From Pedobacter ginsengisoli (lineage in GTDB: Bacteria > Bacteroidota > Bacteroidia > Sphingobacteriales > Sphingobacteriaceae): a stretch of DNA of 64,000 nt. The stretch covers positions 620,001 to 684,000 of the forward strand of contig NZ_JASSYX010000004.1 in the NCBI RefSeq assembly GCF_030244015.1. Reading direction: 5' to 3'. Position numbers and translations under genes: made by a program. Numbering within the stretch: the stretch's first letter is position 1; every line of letters begins with the position of its first letter. Below are positions 34,660 to 43,138 of this stretch, piece after piece. The notes below the pieces were generated by a model. The model had not been told where the DNA came from and did no database searches. It worked only from the letters and a program-made list of their open reading frames with translations.

Positions 34660-34689
34660 ATAAGGTTGCCCGAAATCGGGCAACCTTAT
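34660..34689 (-). terminator. Terminator of tRNA-Ser
   Basis: ATAAGGTTGCCCG (34660-34672) and CGGGCAACCTTAT (34677-34689) form a perfect 13-bp stem with loop AAAT; TTTTGTTT follows on the minus strand. It begins 26 bases after the tRNA 3' end. Confidence 0.85.
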
Positions 34690-34715
34690 GAGTTTGAGAA
34701 ATCATTCTCTTTATG

Positions 34716-34803
34716 CGGAGAGAGAGGGATTCGAACCCTCGATACCCTTTTGAGGTATACACACTTTCCAGGCGTGCTCCTTCAACCACTCGGACACCTC
34801 TCC
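34716..34803 (-). tRNA. tRNA-Ser (GGA)
   Basis: Read on the minus strand it begins GGAGAGGTGTCCGAGTGGTT and ends TCTCTCC plus G73, an 88-base class II tRNA. The anticodon loop contains GGA, and the variable arm (TATACCTCAAAAGGGTATC) forms the usual serine extra stem. The T arm GAGGG-TTCGAAT-CCCTC is perfect. CCA is not encoded. It has its own promoter and terminator and lies between pyk and the terminator hairpin. Confidence 0.95.
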
Positions 34804-34817
34804 TTTTTTGCGGATTG

Positions 34818-34825
34818 CAAAAGTA
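34818..34825 (-). promoter_or_regulatory. Promoter -7 box of tRNA-Ser
   Basis: On the minus strand TACTTTTG (34825-34818) is an exact TAnnTTTG match 14 bases before the tRNA 5' end. No clear TTTG was found at -33, but stable-RNA promoters often vary there. Confidence 0.5.
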
Positions 34826-34851
34826 GAAAAATTTTTGAATCCTGCAGAAAA

Positions 34852-36282
34852 TTAATCGATAACAGTAACTTTTAGCATATTGGTCTTACCTTTTGCCTCC
34901 ATAGGAACAGCAGCAGTATTGATGATCACGTCACCTTTTTTTACCAGTTTTTCTGCTTTCAGCAGGTCATTTACATCCTGAATGGTCTCATCGGTACTTT
35001 CAAACTTATCGTAGTAAAAGCCCTGAACGCCCCAGATCAGGCTCAATGCATTTAGCAATGACTTATTGCTGGTAAAAATATAAGTCAGTGCCTTAGGCCT
35101 GTGACTTGAGATCTCAAACGCAGTATAGCCGCTGACAGTCATGGAAACAATACCAACAGCCCCTGTTTGTTTAGATAGCGTACAAGCAGAATCACAAACC
35201 GCATCGCTCAGGAAACGTTCTGCTTTTGATTTCAGGAATTTCTCCGGATGGAACGGGTAATTATTGTGTTCAATATTTTGAATGATCTTTTGCATGGTCT
35301 CGATTACTATCAGCGGAAACTCACCTACTGAAGTCTCACCGCTAAGCATTACTGCATCAGCTCCGTCCAGCACAGAATTGGCTACATCGTTTACCTCAGC
35401 ACGTGTCGGTCTTGGTGTAGTGATCATGCTTTCCAGCATCTGAGTGGCAACAATTACTGGCTTAGAAGCCGCCCTGCATTTCTGAACGATCATTTTTTGC
35501 AGCAATGGTACCTCTTCCATTGGCATTTCAACTCCAAGATCGCCACGGGCCACCATGATACCGTCTGATACGGCAATGATCTCGTCGATATTGGCAATCG
35601 CTTCAGGTTTTTCAATTTTAGCGATGACCCTTGCTGTTTTGCCCCTTGCCTTGATGATGTCTTTTAATTCGATAATGTCTTCTGCATTACGTACAAATGA
35701 AAGGCCGATCCATTCTACATCGTTTGCGAGAACAAACTCCAGGTTATCACGGTCTTCCAGCGTAAGTGAAGGAATAGAAACTTTTGTGTTTGGAAGGTTC
35801 ACACCTTTCCTTGAGGTAAGAATACCGCCATGCACCACTTCGCACAGCACTTCATCCTTAAGGTTAGTTTCGATAACGCGCATTTGCAGTTTACCATCAT
35901 CTAAAAGGATGATTTCATTAGGCTTTACATCTTTTGGAAAAGCTTCGTAAGTGATGTAGATCCGCTCTTCATCGCCTACACATTTTTGAGTAGTAATGAT
36001 GGTTTTTGCACCGTTGACCAGGTGAATGCCACCATCTTTAACCATACCAATCCTGATCTTAGGTCCTTGCAAATCGGCAAGGATACCCACATTATAATTA
36101 TATTTTTGATTGATGTCACGAATAGTATCCAATACTGCCTGATGATCTGCCTGGGAACCGTGAGAAAAATTTAAACGGCAAACGTCCAGTCCGGCGTTAA
36201 ACATACTGTACAATACTTCTGGCTTGGCTGATGCAGGACCTAACGTGGCTACAATTTTTGTTCTGGAATGAAATGGTTTCAT
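34852..36282 (-). CDS. pyk: Pyruvate kinase
   Basis: Pyruvate kinase converts PEP and ADP to pyruvate and ATP. The 476-residue protein has KIVATLGPASAKPE, DLQGPKIRIG, the active-site IAKIEKPEAIANIDEI, ARGDLGVEMPMEEVPLLQK, MLESMI and the C-terminal allosteric domain (from about 350). The normal length and intact active-site Lys and Glu/Asp metal ligands support function. It is transcribed on its own just before tRNA-Ser in the same direction. Confidence 0.97.
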   Translation of the reverse strand: MKPFHSRTKIVATLGPASAKPEVLYSMFNAGLDVCRLNFSHGSQADHQAVLDTIRDINQKYNYNVGILADLQGPKIRIGMVKDGGIHLVNGAKTIITTQKCVGDEERIYITYEAFPKDVKPNEIILLDDGKLQMRVIETNLKDEVLCEVVHGGILTSRKGVNLPNTKVSIPSLTLEDRDNLEFVLANDVEWIGLSFVRNAEDIIELKDIIKARGKTARVIAKIEKPEAIANIDEIIAVSDGIMVARGDLGVEMPMEEVPLLQKMIVQKCRAASKPVIVATQMLESMITTPRPTRAEVNDVANSVLDGADAVMLSGETSVGEFPLIVIETMQKIIQNIEHNNYPFHPEKFLKSKAERFLSDAVCDSACTLSKQTGAVGIVSMTVSGYTAFEISSHRPKALTYIFTSNKSLLNALSLIWGVQGFYYDKFESTDETIQDVNDLLKAEKLVKKGDVIINTAAVPMEAKGKTNMLKVTVID

Positions 36283-36418
36283 TTGGTTACTTAAAGTTAT
36301 TATTGGTCAACACCTCTGATTTTTATCCAAAAAGCCGGTGTCAACCTGATTATTATTATTATTTGTCTGATAAAGTAAATTCAAATATAGTGTATTTAAT
36401 ACACCTTCAATATAAAAA

Positions 36419-36838
36419 TTACATTATCAAATTTTGATTGGACTTGAGCTTGGCTGGATTTATCTGTGCAGCCACCTGAATATCAGACAGTTTATTTAAT
36501 CCCGTAAGAATAAAATTTAGGTCCTCATTGTCGATATACTGATGGATGATCATAAAAAAATCAACCTTGTTCATTTCCGGGATTAAAAACCCTTCGGCAT
36601 TCCGATTGTTAAGGATATAATATTCGATTTCGCCCTGTTCAACAAAAAAAAAGTACTTTGAAAAAGTCAGCGGCTCTTCGTCTATATTAAAGTAAACCTC
36701 ATGATCCTCAACTTTTTCAAAGTTGAAGTTCAGACTGGTATTGATCTTATGGCACAACATGTAATCCTTCATTGATGCCGTAATGGCGATTAACACAAAA
36801 TCAAGATCGAGTGATAGCTTTAAATAAGTTTTGTTCAA
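36419..36838 (-). CDS. IPExxxVDY-family protein
   Basis: The 139-residue protein carries FLIPEMNKVDFFM (residues about 84-96), the signature that gives this Bacteroidota family its name, within an alternating charged and hydrophobic sequence without signal peptide or membrane segments. Its function is unknown. It lies alone between pyk and acpP and is transcribed away from acpP. The presence of this family is itself a marker of Bacteroidota. Confidence 0.85.
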   Translation of the reverse strand: MNKTYLKLSLDLDFVLIAITASMKDYMLCHKINTSLNFNFEKVEDHEVYFNIDEEPLTFSKYFFFVEQGEIEYYILNNRNAEGFLIPEMNKVDFFMIIHQYIDNEDLNFILTGLNKLSDIQVAAQINPAKLKSNQNLIM

Positions 36839-36931
36839 AACGCAGGTATTAACGGGAATACGAAATTATAAAACTAATTTTACTTTAATGTTCGAAATAA
36901 AAACATTAAAATTGGTAGACAAATAAAAACA

Positions 36932-36962
36932 TTTGAAAAGTGTTAGAATTTATTTTTCTTTG
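36932..36962 (+). promoter_or_regulatory. Likely promoter of acpP-fabF-rnc
   Basis: TTTG (36932-36935), 19 bases, then TTTCTTTG (36955-36962), one change from TAnnTTTG. The spacing is ideal and the site is 33 bases before the acpP ATG. Confidence 0.5.
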
Positions 36963-36995
36963 CACTGAATTATTTAACCATTAAATTATAACATT

Positions 36996-37232
36996 ATGTC
37001 TGATATTGCTTCAAGAGTTAAGGCTATTATCGTTGAAAAATTAGGTGTGGATGAAAGCGAAGTTACCCCGGAAGCTTCTTTCACGAACGACTTGGGTGCT
37101 GATTCTTTGGATACAGTAGAACTTATTATGGAGTTTGAAAAGGAATTCAATGTAGCAATCCCTGATGATCAGGCTGAGACCATTGGTACAGTTGGTCAAG
37201 CAATTGCTTACTTAGAGAAAAACGTTAAGTAA
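36996..37232 (+). CDS. acpP: Acyl carrier protein
   Basis: ACP carries growing fatty acyl chains on a 4'-phosphopantetheine arm. The 78-residue acidic protein has the DSLDTVELIM motif with the modified Ser37, and helices I-IV of the usual four-helix bundle. It begins the acpP-fabF-rnc operon, the typical Bacteroidota order, with fabF starting 27 bases after its stop. Confidence 0.98.
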   Translation: MSDIASRVKAIIVEKLGVDESEVTPEASFTNDLGADSLDTVELIMEFEKEFNVAIPDDQAETIGTVGQAIAYLEKNVK

Positions 37233-37259
37233 AATACGGTCTCCGTATAATCCGTATAA

Positions 37260-38513
37260 ATGGAATTAAAAAGAGTAGTAGTTACAGGGTTGGGTGCGCT
37301 CACTCCGATTGGTAACACCATCCCGGAGTTCTGGGAAGGTTTGCTGAACGGTGTGAGCGGCGCCGGCCCTATTACAGGTTTTGACACTTCAAAGTTCAAG
37401 ACCAAATTTGCATGTGAGCTTAAAAACTTTAATCCGGAGGACTATCTGGATAAAAAGGAAGCACGCAAATTAGATCCATTTGTTCAATATGCTTTAGTAT
37501 CTACGGAAGAGGCCGTAAAGGATGGTAACTTTGATTTTAGTCAATTAGATACCAACCGTATAGGCGTGATCTGGGGCTCAGGCATCGGCGGTTTTAAAAC
37601 TTTTCAGGATGAAATGAAGGCATTTTTCTTAGGTGACGGTACACCGCGCATCAATCCCTTCTTTATTCCCAAAGTAATAATTGACATTGTTCCGGGCCAT
37701 ATTTCTATAAAATATGGATTGCGGGGACCAAATTTTGCCACCGTTTCTGCTTGTGCTTCTTCTACTAATGCGATGATTGACGCCTACAATTATATTCGTC
37801 TGAATATGTGTGACATCATCATTAGCGGCGGTTCAGAAGCCATTATTAATGAGGCCGGCATTGGTGGTTTTAATGCCATGCACGCCCTTTCTACCAGAAA
37901 CGATGACCCGAAAACAGCATCCAGACCATTTGACAAGGACCGTGATGGTTTTGTTGCCGGCGAAGGCGCAGGCACAATCATTCTTGAGGAATTGGAACAT
38001 GCTAAAAAAAGAGGTGCGAAGATCTATGCCGAATTGGTCGGCGGTGGAATGAGTGCCGATGCCAACCACATTACAGCACCACATCCTCAGGGACTGGGTG
38101 CGAGAATGGTAATGACTAATGCGTTAAATGATGCCGGAATGAAAACTTCAGACATCGACTACATCAACGTTCATGGCACTTCTACGCCACTTGGAGACAT
38201 ATCCGAGAGCAGGGCTATAGTAGACCTGTTTGGGGAAGATGCCTATAAACTGAACATCAGTTCTACGAAATCTATGACCGGACATTTGTTGGGTGCTGCA
38301 GGTGCGATCGAAGCCATTGCATCCATCCTTGCCGTAAAAAATGACATCGTCCCTCCGACTATTAATCACTTTACTGATGATCCTGATTGTGATCCGAAAT
38401 TGAATTTCACATTCAACAAAGCACAAAAAAGAACCATCCGTGCAGCACAGAGCAATACTTTTGGTTTTGGTGGTCACAATGCGTCTGTGATATTCAAAAA
38501 GTACGAAGAATAA
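37260..38513 (+). CDS. fabF: 3-oxoacyl-ACP synthase II
   Basis: FabF condenses malonyl-ACP with acyl-ACP to lengthen fatty acids. The 417-residue thiolase-fold protein has the nucleophile in VSACASST (Cys165), His in VHGTSTPLGD (near 304) and His in TGHLLGAAG (near 340), the Cys-His-His triad of elongating synthases, and the final TFGFGGHNAS. It sits between acpP and rnc, with 27- and 8-base gaps, so it is one operon. Confidence 0.97.
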   Translation: MELKRVVVTGLGALTPIGNTIPEFWEGLLNGVSGAGPITGFDTSKFKTKFACELKNFNPEDYLDKKEARKLDPFVQYALVSTEEAVKDGNFDFSQLDTNRIGVIWGSGIGGFKTFQDEMKAFFLGDGTPRINPFFIPKVIIDIVPGHISIKYGLRGPNFATVSACASSTNAMIDAYNYIRLNMCDIIISGGSEAIINEAGIGGFNAMHALSTRNDDPKTASRPFDKDRDGFVAGEGAGTIILEELEHAKKRGAKIYAELVGGGMSADANHITAPHPQGLGARMVMTNALNDAGMKTSDIDYINVHGTSTPLGDISESRAIVDLFGEDAYKLNISSTKSMTGHLLGAAGAIEAIASILAVKNDIVPPTINHFTDDPDCDPKLNFTFNKAQKRTIRAAQSNTFGFGGHNASVIFKKYEE

Positions 38514-38521
38514 ATCAATGA

Positions 38522-39250
38522 ATGCCATTATTTGACCTATACAAACTTTATCTTTCATCCGATAAGGATTTCATTAAAAAGTTGAACAATATTTTAGGTT
38601 TTGTACCTGGGAATACTGTGTTGTACAAGATGGCGTTCAGGCACAGATCAGTAGCAAAGATCCTGAAAAACGGAAGCCGCAGCAGCAATGAGCGTCTGGA
38701 GTTTCTTGGAGATGCCATTCTTGGCTCAGTAATCGCAGAACTTCTGTTTAAAAGCTATCCTTACAAGGAAGAAGGCTTTCTTACTGAAATGCGGTCAAAG
38801 ATCGTTAACAGAGCCAATCTGAATCAGCTCGCCAGAAAAATGGGCTTTGATCAGCTCATCGTCTTTGATCAGAAAACAGTAAATGTTCAGACCAAGCACC
38901 ATTCTATGCTTGGTGATGCTTTTGAAGCATTAATCGGGGCGATATATCTTGATAAGGGTTACAACTTTACCAAAGACTTCCTGCTGAAAAGGATCGTTAA
39001 ACCTTACATCGACATCCATACCCTGGAACTGACCGAGACCAATTTTAAAAGTAAACTGATCGAATGGTGCCAGCGCCATGGTAAGGACATTTCTTTTGAT
39101 TTGATGGTGAACGGAGAAGGTGAAAGCACTAAACTATTTACCATACAGGCGCTTGTAGACGGAGAAAGCTGCGGCATAGGCAGAGACTACAACAAGAAAA
39201 ATGCGGAAAAACTGGCTGCCGAAAAAGCCTGTGAAATTCTTTCTATCTGA
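38522..39250 (+). CDS. rnc: Ribonuclease III
   Basis: RNase III cuts double-stranded RNA, notably rRNA precursors. The 242-residue protein has the signature NERLEFLGDAIL (about 56-67) with the catalytic Glu/Asp, a second acidic pair in LGDAFEALIGAIYLD and a C-terminal double-stranded RNA-binding domain (about 165-240: FKSKLIEWCQRHG, FTIQALVDGE, NKKNAEKLAAEKA). It is last in the acpP-fabF-rnc operon, and the convergent gene begins 7 bases beyond it. Confidence 0.96.
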   Translation: MPLFDLYKLYLSSDKDFIKKLNNILGFVPGNTVLYKMAFRHRSVAKILKNGSRSSNERLEFLGDAILGSVIAELLFKSYPYKEEGFLTEMRSKIVNRANLNQLARKMGFDQLIVFDQKTVNVQTKHHSMLGDAFEALIGAIYLDKGYNFTKDFLLKRIVKPYIDIHTLELTETNFKSKLIEWCQRHGKDISFDLMVNGEGESTKLFTIQALVDGESCGIGRDYNKKNAEKLAAEKACEILSI

Positions 39251-39256
39251 TAAGGA

Positions 39257-39973
39257 TTACTTCTTACCCAATGTATCTGTGTACTTCTTATTGGAATCCT
39301 TGATGTACTTAATGGCATCGTATTGCGTCCAGTTCTTAGCCTTTTCATACTCAGGCCGGTAATCCAGCATAAATTTTTCCAGCTCTGCACCTTTCAGGTT
39401 AGTATTGCTTTGAATCAGCGATTCATTGAACAGGCCGTCTATCAGCGTTTGCTCCATCTCGGTTTCATAATAACGGCCAAACCTGCGGGCGTTTTTTGGT
39501 GTCCGCCCAAACAGCTCATATACTGCGGTTAATGGGGTAAACAGGAAGGAAAGAAATGGTGGTTTTCCCTGATGAAATGAACCTTTATTCTTAAAGTCCC
39601 GTTTGATGTCGTTCAGCTCACTTTTCTTGGATTGTCCGAAGATGTCAACCTGTTTAAGCGTACGGTCACGGTCCATTAAAATGATCATGTCTTCTTTTGA
39701 AGTGTTGACTGCGGCTGTGAAATCGGAAAATCCGCCTTTCATCACCAGTAGGGTATCTCCAAGTGTTGCGCTGATCTGAAAAAGGCCCAGGTTGCTGCTG
39801 GATACCGAAAGTCCTGTCCTTTGATTCACAATCTGAGCTTCCACAATACGATTATTACTTTCTTTATCCTTGATCACACCACGCAGTATAAACCCTTGCT
39901 GGGCAAAACCAGTCACTGCTGATCCCAGAAAAAGGATCATACATGCGATGATATTTAGACAATAGGGTTTCAT
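39257..39973 (-). CDS. Secreted protein with carboxypeptidase-regulatory-like domain
   Basis: The start at 39973 gives a signal peptide (MKPYCLNIIACMILFLGSAV, cut after GFAQ); an earlier in-frame ATG lacks that. Residues about 28-110 form a CarboxypepD_reg-like beta-sandwich (GVIKDKESNNRIVEAQIVNQ) as seen at the N terminus of TonB receptors, but no barrel follows. The rest (about 115-238) is polar and helical with PLTAVYELFGRTPKNARRF, a feature of a common Bacteroidota family of unknown function. It is convergent with rnc. Confidence 0.7.
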   Translation of the reverse strand: MKPYCLNIIACMILFLGSAVTGFAQQGFILRGVIKDKESNNRIVEAQIVNQRTGLSVSSSNLGLFQISATLGDTLLVMKGGFSDFTAAVNTSKEDMIILMDRDRTLKQVDIFGQSKKSELNDIKRDFKNKGSFHQGKPPFLSFLFTPLTAVYELFGRTPKNARRFGRYYETEMEQTLIDGLFNESLIQSNTNLKGAELEKFMLDYRPEYEKAKNWTQYDAIKYIKDSNKKYTDTLGKK

Positions 39974-40062
39974 TGGCAGTAAAATATTTTGTAAACTTAA
40001 CCATTGTTTGCCAATCATCTAAGTTAAAAAAAGTTAAATAGGCCGGACAATGCAATAAATTA

Positions 40063-40070
40063 TATCTTTG
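40063..40070 (+). promoter_or_regulatory. Candidate -7 box directly before yicC
   Basis: TATCTTTG (TAnnTTTG) ends only 3 bases before the yicC ATG at 40074, so transcription from it would give a leaderless or nearly leaderless mRNA. No good -33 TTTG is seen. Confidence 0.4.
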
Positions 40071-40073
40071 CAC

Positions 40074-40949
40074 ATGATAAAATCAATGACAGGCTACGGC
40101 CTGGCGTCTACTGATCATAACAACATTAAATTTGCAGTAGAGCTAAAATCTTTAAACAGCAAGTTCCTGGAGCTGAACTTAAAATTGCCAAGGGCTTTCT
40201 CTGACAAAGAACTGTTTCTGCGAAATGTCTGCAGCAAAGAAATAGAGCGTGGCAAAGTAAGCGTATCTATCAATGTTGAGCGTGGTGAAGAGAACCTGAA
40301 GGGAGCGACGATCAACGCTGCACTGCTGAGCAAATATTACAAACAACTGGAAGAGATCAACCTCGACCTGGGCGCAAACTCCAGTAATCTTTTACAAGCC
40401 GCGCTCAATTTTCCCGAAGTGATCAGCTACTCTGATGAAGAAGTAAACGAGGAAGATTGGGAGATCTTAAATGCCACATTTGCTAAAGCTTTAAAGAATT
40501 TCAATGAATTCCGGCTTTCAGAAGGCGCTGTATTAAAAACAGACCTAGAGTTGAGGATTAAAAATATTCTTCAGTTCTTCACGGAAGTTGAAGTTCTGGA
40601 ACCCCTCAGGATTCCGCAGATCAGAACCAGACTGAATCAGTTTCTGGAAGAAAATATAGGAAAGGTGAATGTAGACCAGAACAGACTGGAGCAGGAGCTG
40701 ATCTATTATATTGACAAACTGGACATTACTGAGGAAAAGATACGCCTGAAAAGTCACTGTGACTATTTTACCGAAACACTGAAAAGCAAGGATGCGAACG
40801 GCAAAAAGCTAGGCTTTATCTCGCAGGAAATAGGCAGGGAGATCAATACTATGGGTGCAAAAGCAAATGATGCACAGATCCAGCAATTGGTGGTAGGAAT
40901 GAAAGAGGAATTGGAAAAGATCAAGGAACAATTATTAAATGTTTTGTAG
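40074..40949 (+). CDS. yicC: YicC/YloC-family endoribonuclease
   Basis: The 291-residue protein begins MIKSMTGYG, the family hallmark, followed by an N-terminal domain (FAVELKSLNSKFLELNLKLP) and a C-terminal DUF1732 domain (about 205-291: KLGFISQEIGREINTMGAKANDA). YicC-like proteins are endoribonucleases that act on certain small RNAs. An in-frame TTG six bases upstream exists, but the ATG fits the family. It heads a likely operon with gmk (29-base gap) and nadD. Confidence 0.93.
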   Translation: MIKSMTGYGLASTDHNNIKFAVELKSLNSKFLELNLKLPRAFSDKELFLRNVCSKEIERGKVSVSINVERGEENLKGATINAALLSKYYKQLEEINLDLGANSSNLLQAALNFPEVISYSDEEVNEEDWEILNATFAKALKNFNEFRLSEGAVLKTDLELRIKNILQFFTEVEVLEPLRIPQIRTRLNQFLEENIGKVNVDQNRLEQELIYYIDKLDITEEKIRLKSHCDYFTETLKSKDANGKKLGFISQEIGREINTMGAKANDAQIQQLVVGMKEELEKIKEQLLNVL

Positions 40950-40978
40950 CCCCGGGGACACAAGACAATATCGTACAA

Positions 40979-41548
40979 ATGAAACAAGGCAAACTCATTA
41001 TATTTTCAGCACCTTCCGGGGCGGGTAAAACCACCATCGTAAAGCACCTGCTCACAAAATTTCCTGCACTCAGCTTCTCTATCTCAGCGACAACACGTGA
41101 GGCACGCGGTGACGAACAACATGAAAAGGACTATTATTTCATTTCAAAAGAAGATTTCCTTCACCGTGTGGCGCGACAGGAGTTTGTTGAATTTGAAGAA
41201 GTTTATAACGGCACCTTTTACGGCACGCTGAGATCAGAAATAGAACGCATCTGGAATGCCGGGAAACATGTGATCTTCGACATTGATGTGGAAGGCGGGT
41301 TACGCCTTAAACGTAAATATGAAGAGGACGCACTGGCCATATTTGTTCAACCCCCATCGCTGGAAGTGCTGAAAGAAAGACTCAGTGGCCGGGGAACAGA
41401 CAGCGCGGAAAAGCTACGGGAACGCTTTATAAAAGCAGAAAAAGAACTCAATTATGCGGATAAGTTTGATGTGATCCTCAAAAATTTTGACCTCCATACA
41501 GCCTGTGCTGAGGCAGAAAAGCTGGTAGGAGAATTTATAGGTAAATAG
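40979..41548 (+). CDS. gmk: Guanylate kinase
   Basis: Gmk phosphorylates GMP to GDP. The 189-residue protein has the P-loop APSGAGKT (11-18), the GMP-binding segment SISATTREARGDEQHEKDYYF, EEVYNGTFYGT and the DIDVEGGLRL Walker B region. Length and residue set are normal. It lies between yicC and nadD in one direction, which is the common order for this phylum. Confidence 0.97.
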   Translation: MKQGKLIIFSAPSGAGKTTIVKHLLTKFPALSFSISATTREARGDEQHEKDYYFISKEDFLHRVARQEFVEFEEVYNGTFYGTLRSEIERIWNAGKHVIFDIDVEGGLRLKRKYEEDALAIFVQPPSLEVLKERLSGRGTDSAEKLRERFIKAEKELNYADKFDVILKNFDLHTACAEAEKLVGEFIGK

Positions 41549-41560
41549 CGACCTGACACT

Positions 41561-42133
41561 ATGAAAACAGGATTATTTTTCGGATCATTTAATCCCATAC
41601 ATACCGGACACCTGGTCATTGCCAATTACATGGCCGGTTTCACTGGTTTAAAAGATGTTTGGCTGGTCGTATCGCCACAAAATCCGCTAAAGAACAGAAC
41701 AAACCTTTCTAATATGTATGATCGCCTTGAAATGGCTAAACTTGCAACAGAAGATACAGATCACATTAAGGTCAGTGATATAGAATTTGGATTGCCCCAG
41801 CCATCATACACGGTTGATACACTTGCTTATTTAAAGGAGAAATACCCGGAAAAGGAATTTGTGCTGATTATGGGCGCAGACAATCTCTCTTCCTTCAAAA
41901 AATGGAAGAATTACGAGGTGCTCCTGAAAAATTATGAGATCTATGTTTATCCGCGTCCGGGTGCTGATGTAAGCGAGTGGGAGGCGGAGCCTTCCATAAC
42001 CATCACAGAAACCCCTCAAATGGACATTTCAGCTACCTTTATCAGAAAGGCCATCAAGGAGGGAAAAAATGTCCGGTATTTTGTTCCGGACAAGGTTCTT
42101 GACTTTATAGAAAGCAAAAACATGTACCGTTAA
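41561..42133 (+). CDS. nadD: Nicotinate-nucleotide adenylyltransferase
   Basis: NadD adenylates nicotinate mononucleotide in NAD synthesis. The 190-residue protein has GSFNPIHTGHL (8-18, with the HxGH ATP site), SPQNPLK, GADNLSSFKKWKN and the C-terminal ISATFIRK. It starts 12 bases after gmk. Its TAA shares bases with the stop of the convergent methyltransferase gene. Confidence 0.95.
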   Translation: MKTGLFFGSFNPIHTGHLVIANYMAGFTGLKDVWLVVSPQNPLKNRTNLSNMYDRLEMAKLATEDTDHIKVSDIEFGLPQPSYTVDTLAYLKEKYPEKEFVLIMGADNLSSFKKWKNYEVLLKNYEIYVYPRPGADVSEWEAEPSITITETPQMDISATFIRKAIKEGKNVRYFVPDKVLDFIESKNMYR

Positions 42134-42843
42134 GCCTCTCTGTATAGTAAGAATATCGTTGGTTTCTTGTGCAGGTCAATTCTTTCTTTCCGCCATTGTC
42201 CGATGCTCATTGTTCTGATGTATTCATCCTCTCCGGTAATATTGCAGGCTACACACAATAAAGTGTGAAGCTGGGTATTCTTTAAAATATCCTCAAACAA
42301 ATGATTATTCCTGAAAGGCGTTTCTATAAATAGCTGTGTTTGTCTGTTCTTTAGAGCCGCCTGCTCCAGTTCCCTGATCTTTTTGCTGCGTTCTGCTTTA
42401 TCGATAGGAAGATACCCGTGAAAAACAAAACTTTGTCCATTAAATCCCGAAGCCATTAACGCCAGTAAAATAGAACTTGGACCTACCAGAGGAACTACCT
42501 TGATGCCCCTTTTATGGGCCTCAGCAACAATTTCGGCCCCTGGATCAGCTACGCCCGGACAGCCGGCTTCACTCATTAAGCCCACATCCTTGCCTGTCAT
42601 CAGTTCTTTAAAAAAGGGCACCAGGGAATTACCGCGTTTGTGCTTACCGAAGTCCCGGATAACAAGTTCAGACTGAGGAATTCTTATTCCGGCTTCTTTC
42701 AAAAATTTTCTCGCTGTTTTTTCGTTCTCTACTATATATGTACCGATCGCGTTTACCGTATTGCCCAAATAAGCAGTAAAAGATTTATTGGCTGCATTTT
42801 CAGTCAGAGGAACGGGGATGAGAAATAGAGTACCTGTTTGCAT
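42130..42843 (-). CDS. SAM-dependent tetrapyrrole-methylase-family protein (RsmI-like)
   Basis: The 237-residue protein belongs to the tetrapyrrole/uroporphyrin methylase fold: GTLFLIPVPLTENAANKS, GLMSEAGCPGVADPGAEIV, VVPLVGPSSILLALMASGFNGQSFVFHGYLP and ETPFRNNHLFEDIL. It resembles RsmI, which methylates the ribose of 16S C1402, but is a shorter, separate branch found in Bacteroidota. Its target is unproven. It converges with nadD, and the two stop codons overlap (TTAA). Confidence 0.8.
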   Translation of the reverse strand: MQTGTLFLIPVPLTENAANKSFTAYLGNTVNAIGTYIVENEKTARKFLKEAGIRIPQSELVIRDFGKHKRGNSLVPFFKELMTGKDVGLMSEAGCPGVADPGAEIVAEAHKRGIKVVPLVGPSSILLALMASGFNGQSFVFHGYLPIDKAERSKKIRELEQAALKNRQTQLFIETPFRNNHLFEDILKNTQLHTLLCVACNITGEDEYIRTMSIGQWRKERIDLHKKPTIFLLYREA

Positions 42844-43138
42844 ATTTTTGATTTATTTACAAAAGAAGAAATTTATTTCTGGAGATCGGCTTTTCATTTA
42901 TAAATAATTATGGAATCTTACGCTTTATCGCATCATTAGCCAAAAGGTTAGCTAATCGTCCTGCAAGGCAATTAGCCCTATAAAATAATATATGTGTAAC
43001 ACATACACTTAGGCTAATTAAATTATGCGGAAAGAGATAATGTTAATGTAATATTTTAAAAACAGATTAAACTTTTGAGTGGAATTGGAACTCAAATTGA
43101 TATACAAAGATTGTTAGGTAAATTTAAAACACACACAA
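42844..43138. other. 295-base divergent intergenic region with nested dyads
   Basis: Between the divergent RsmI-like and WxxGxW genes. It contains the 15-base palindrome TATGTGTAACACATA (42991-43005), set asymmetrically between AATTAGCC (42970-42977) and its reverse complement GGCTAATT (43012-43019), and a further TTAGC-rich stretch at 42936-42955. No small gene is evident. Regulator binding sites are one reading; a cruciform or attenuator is another. Confidence 0.35.
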
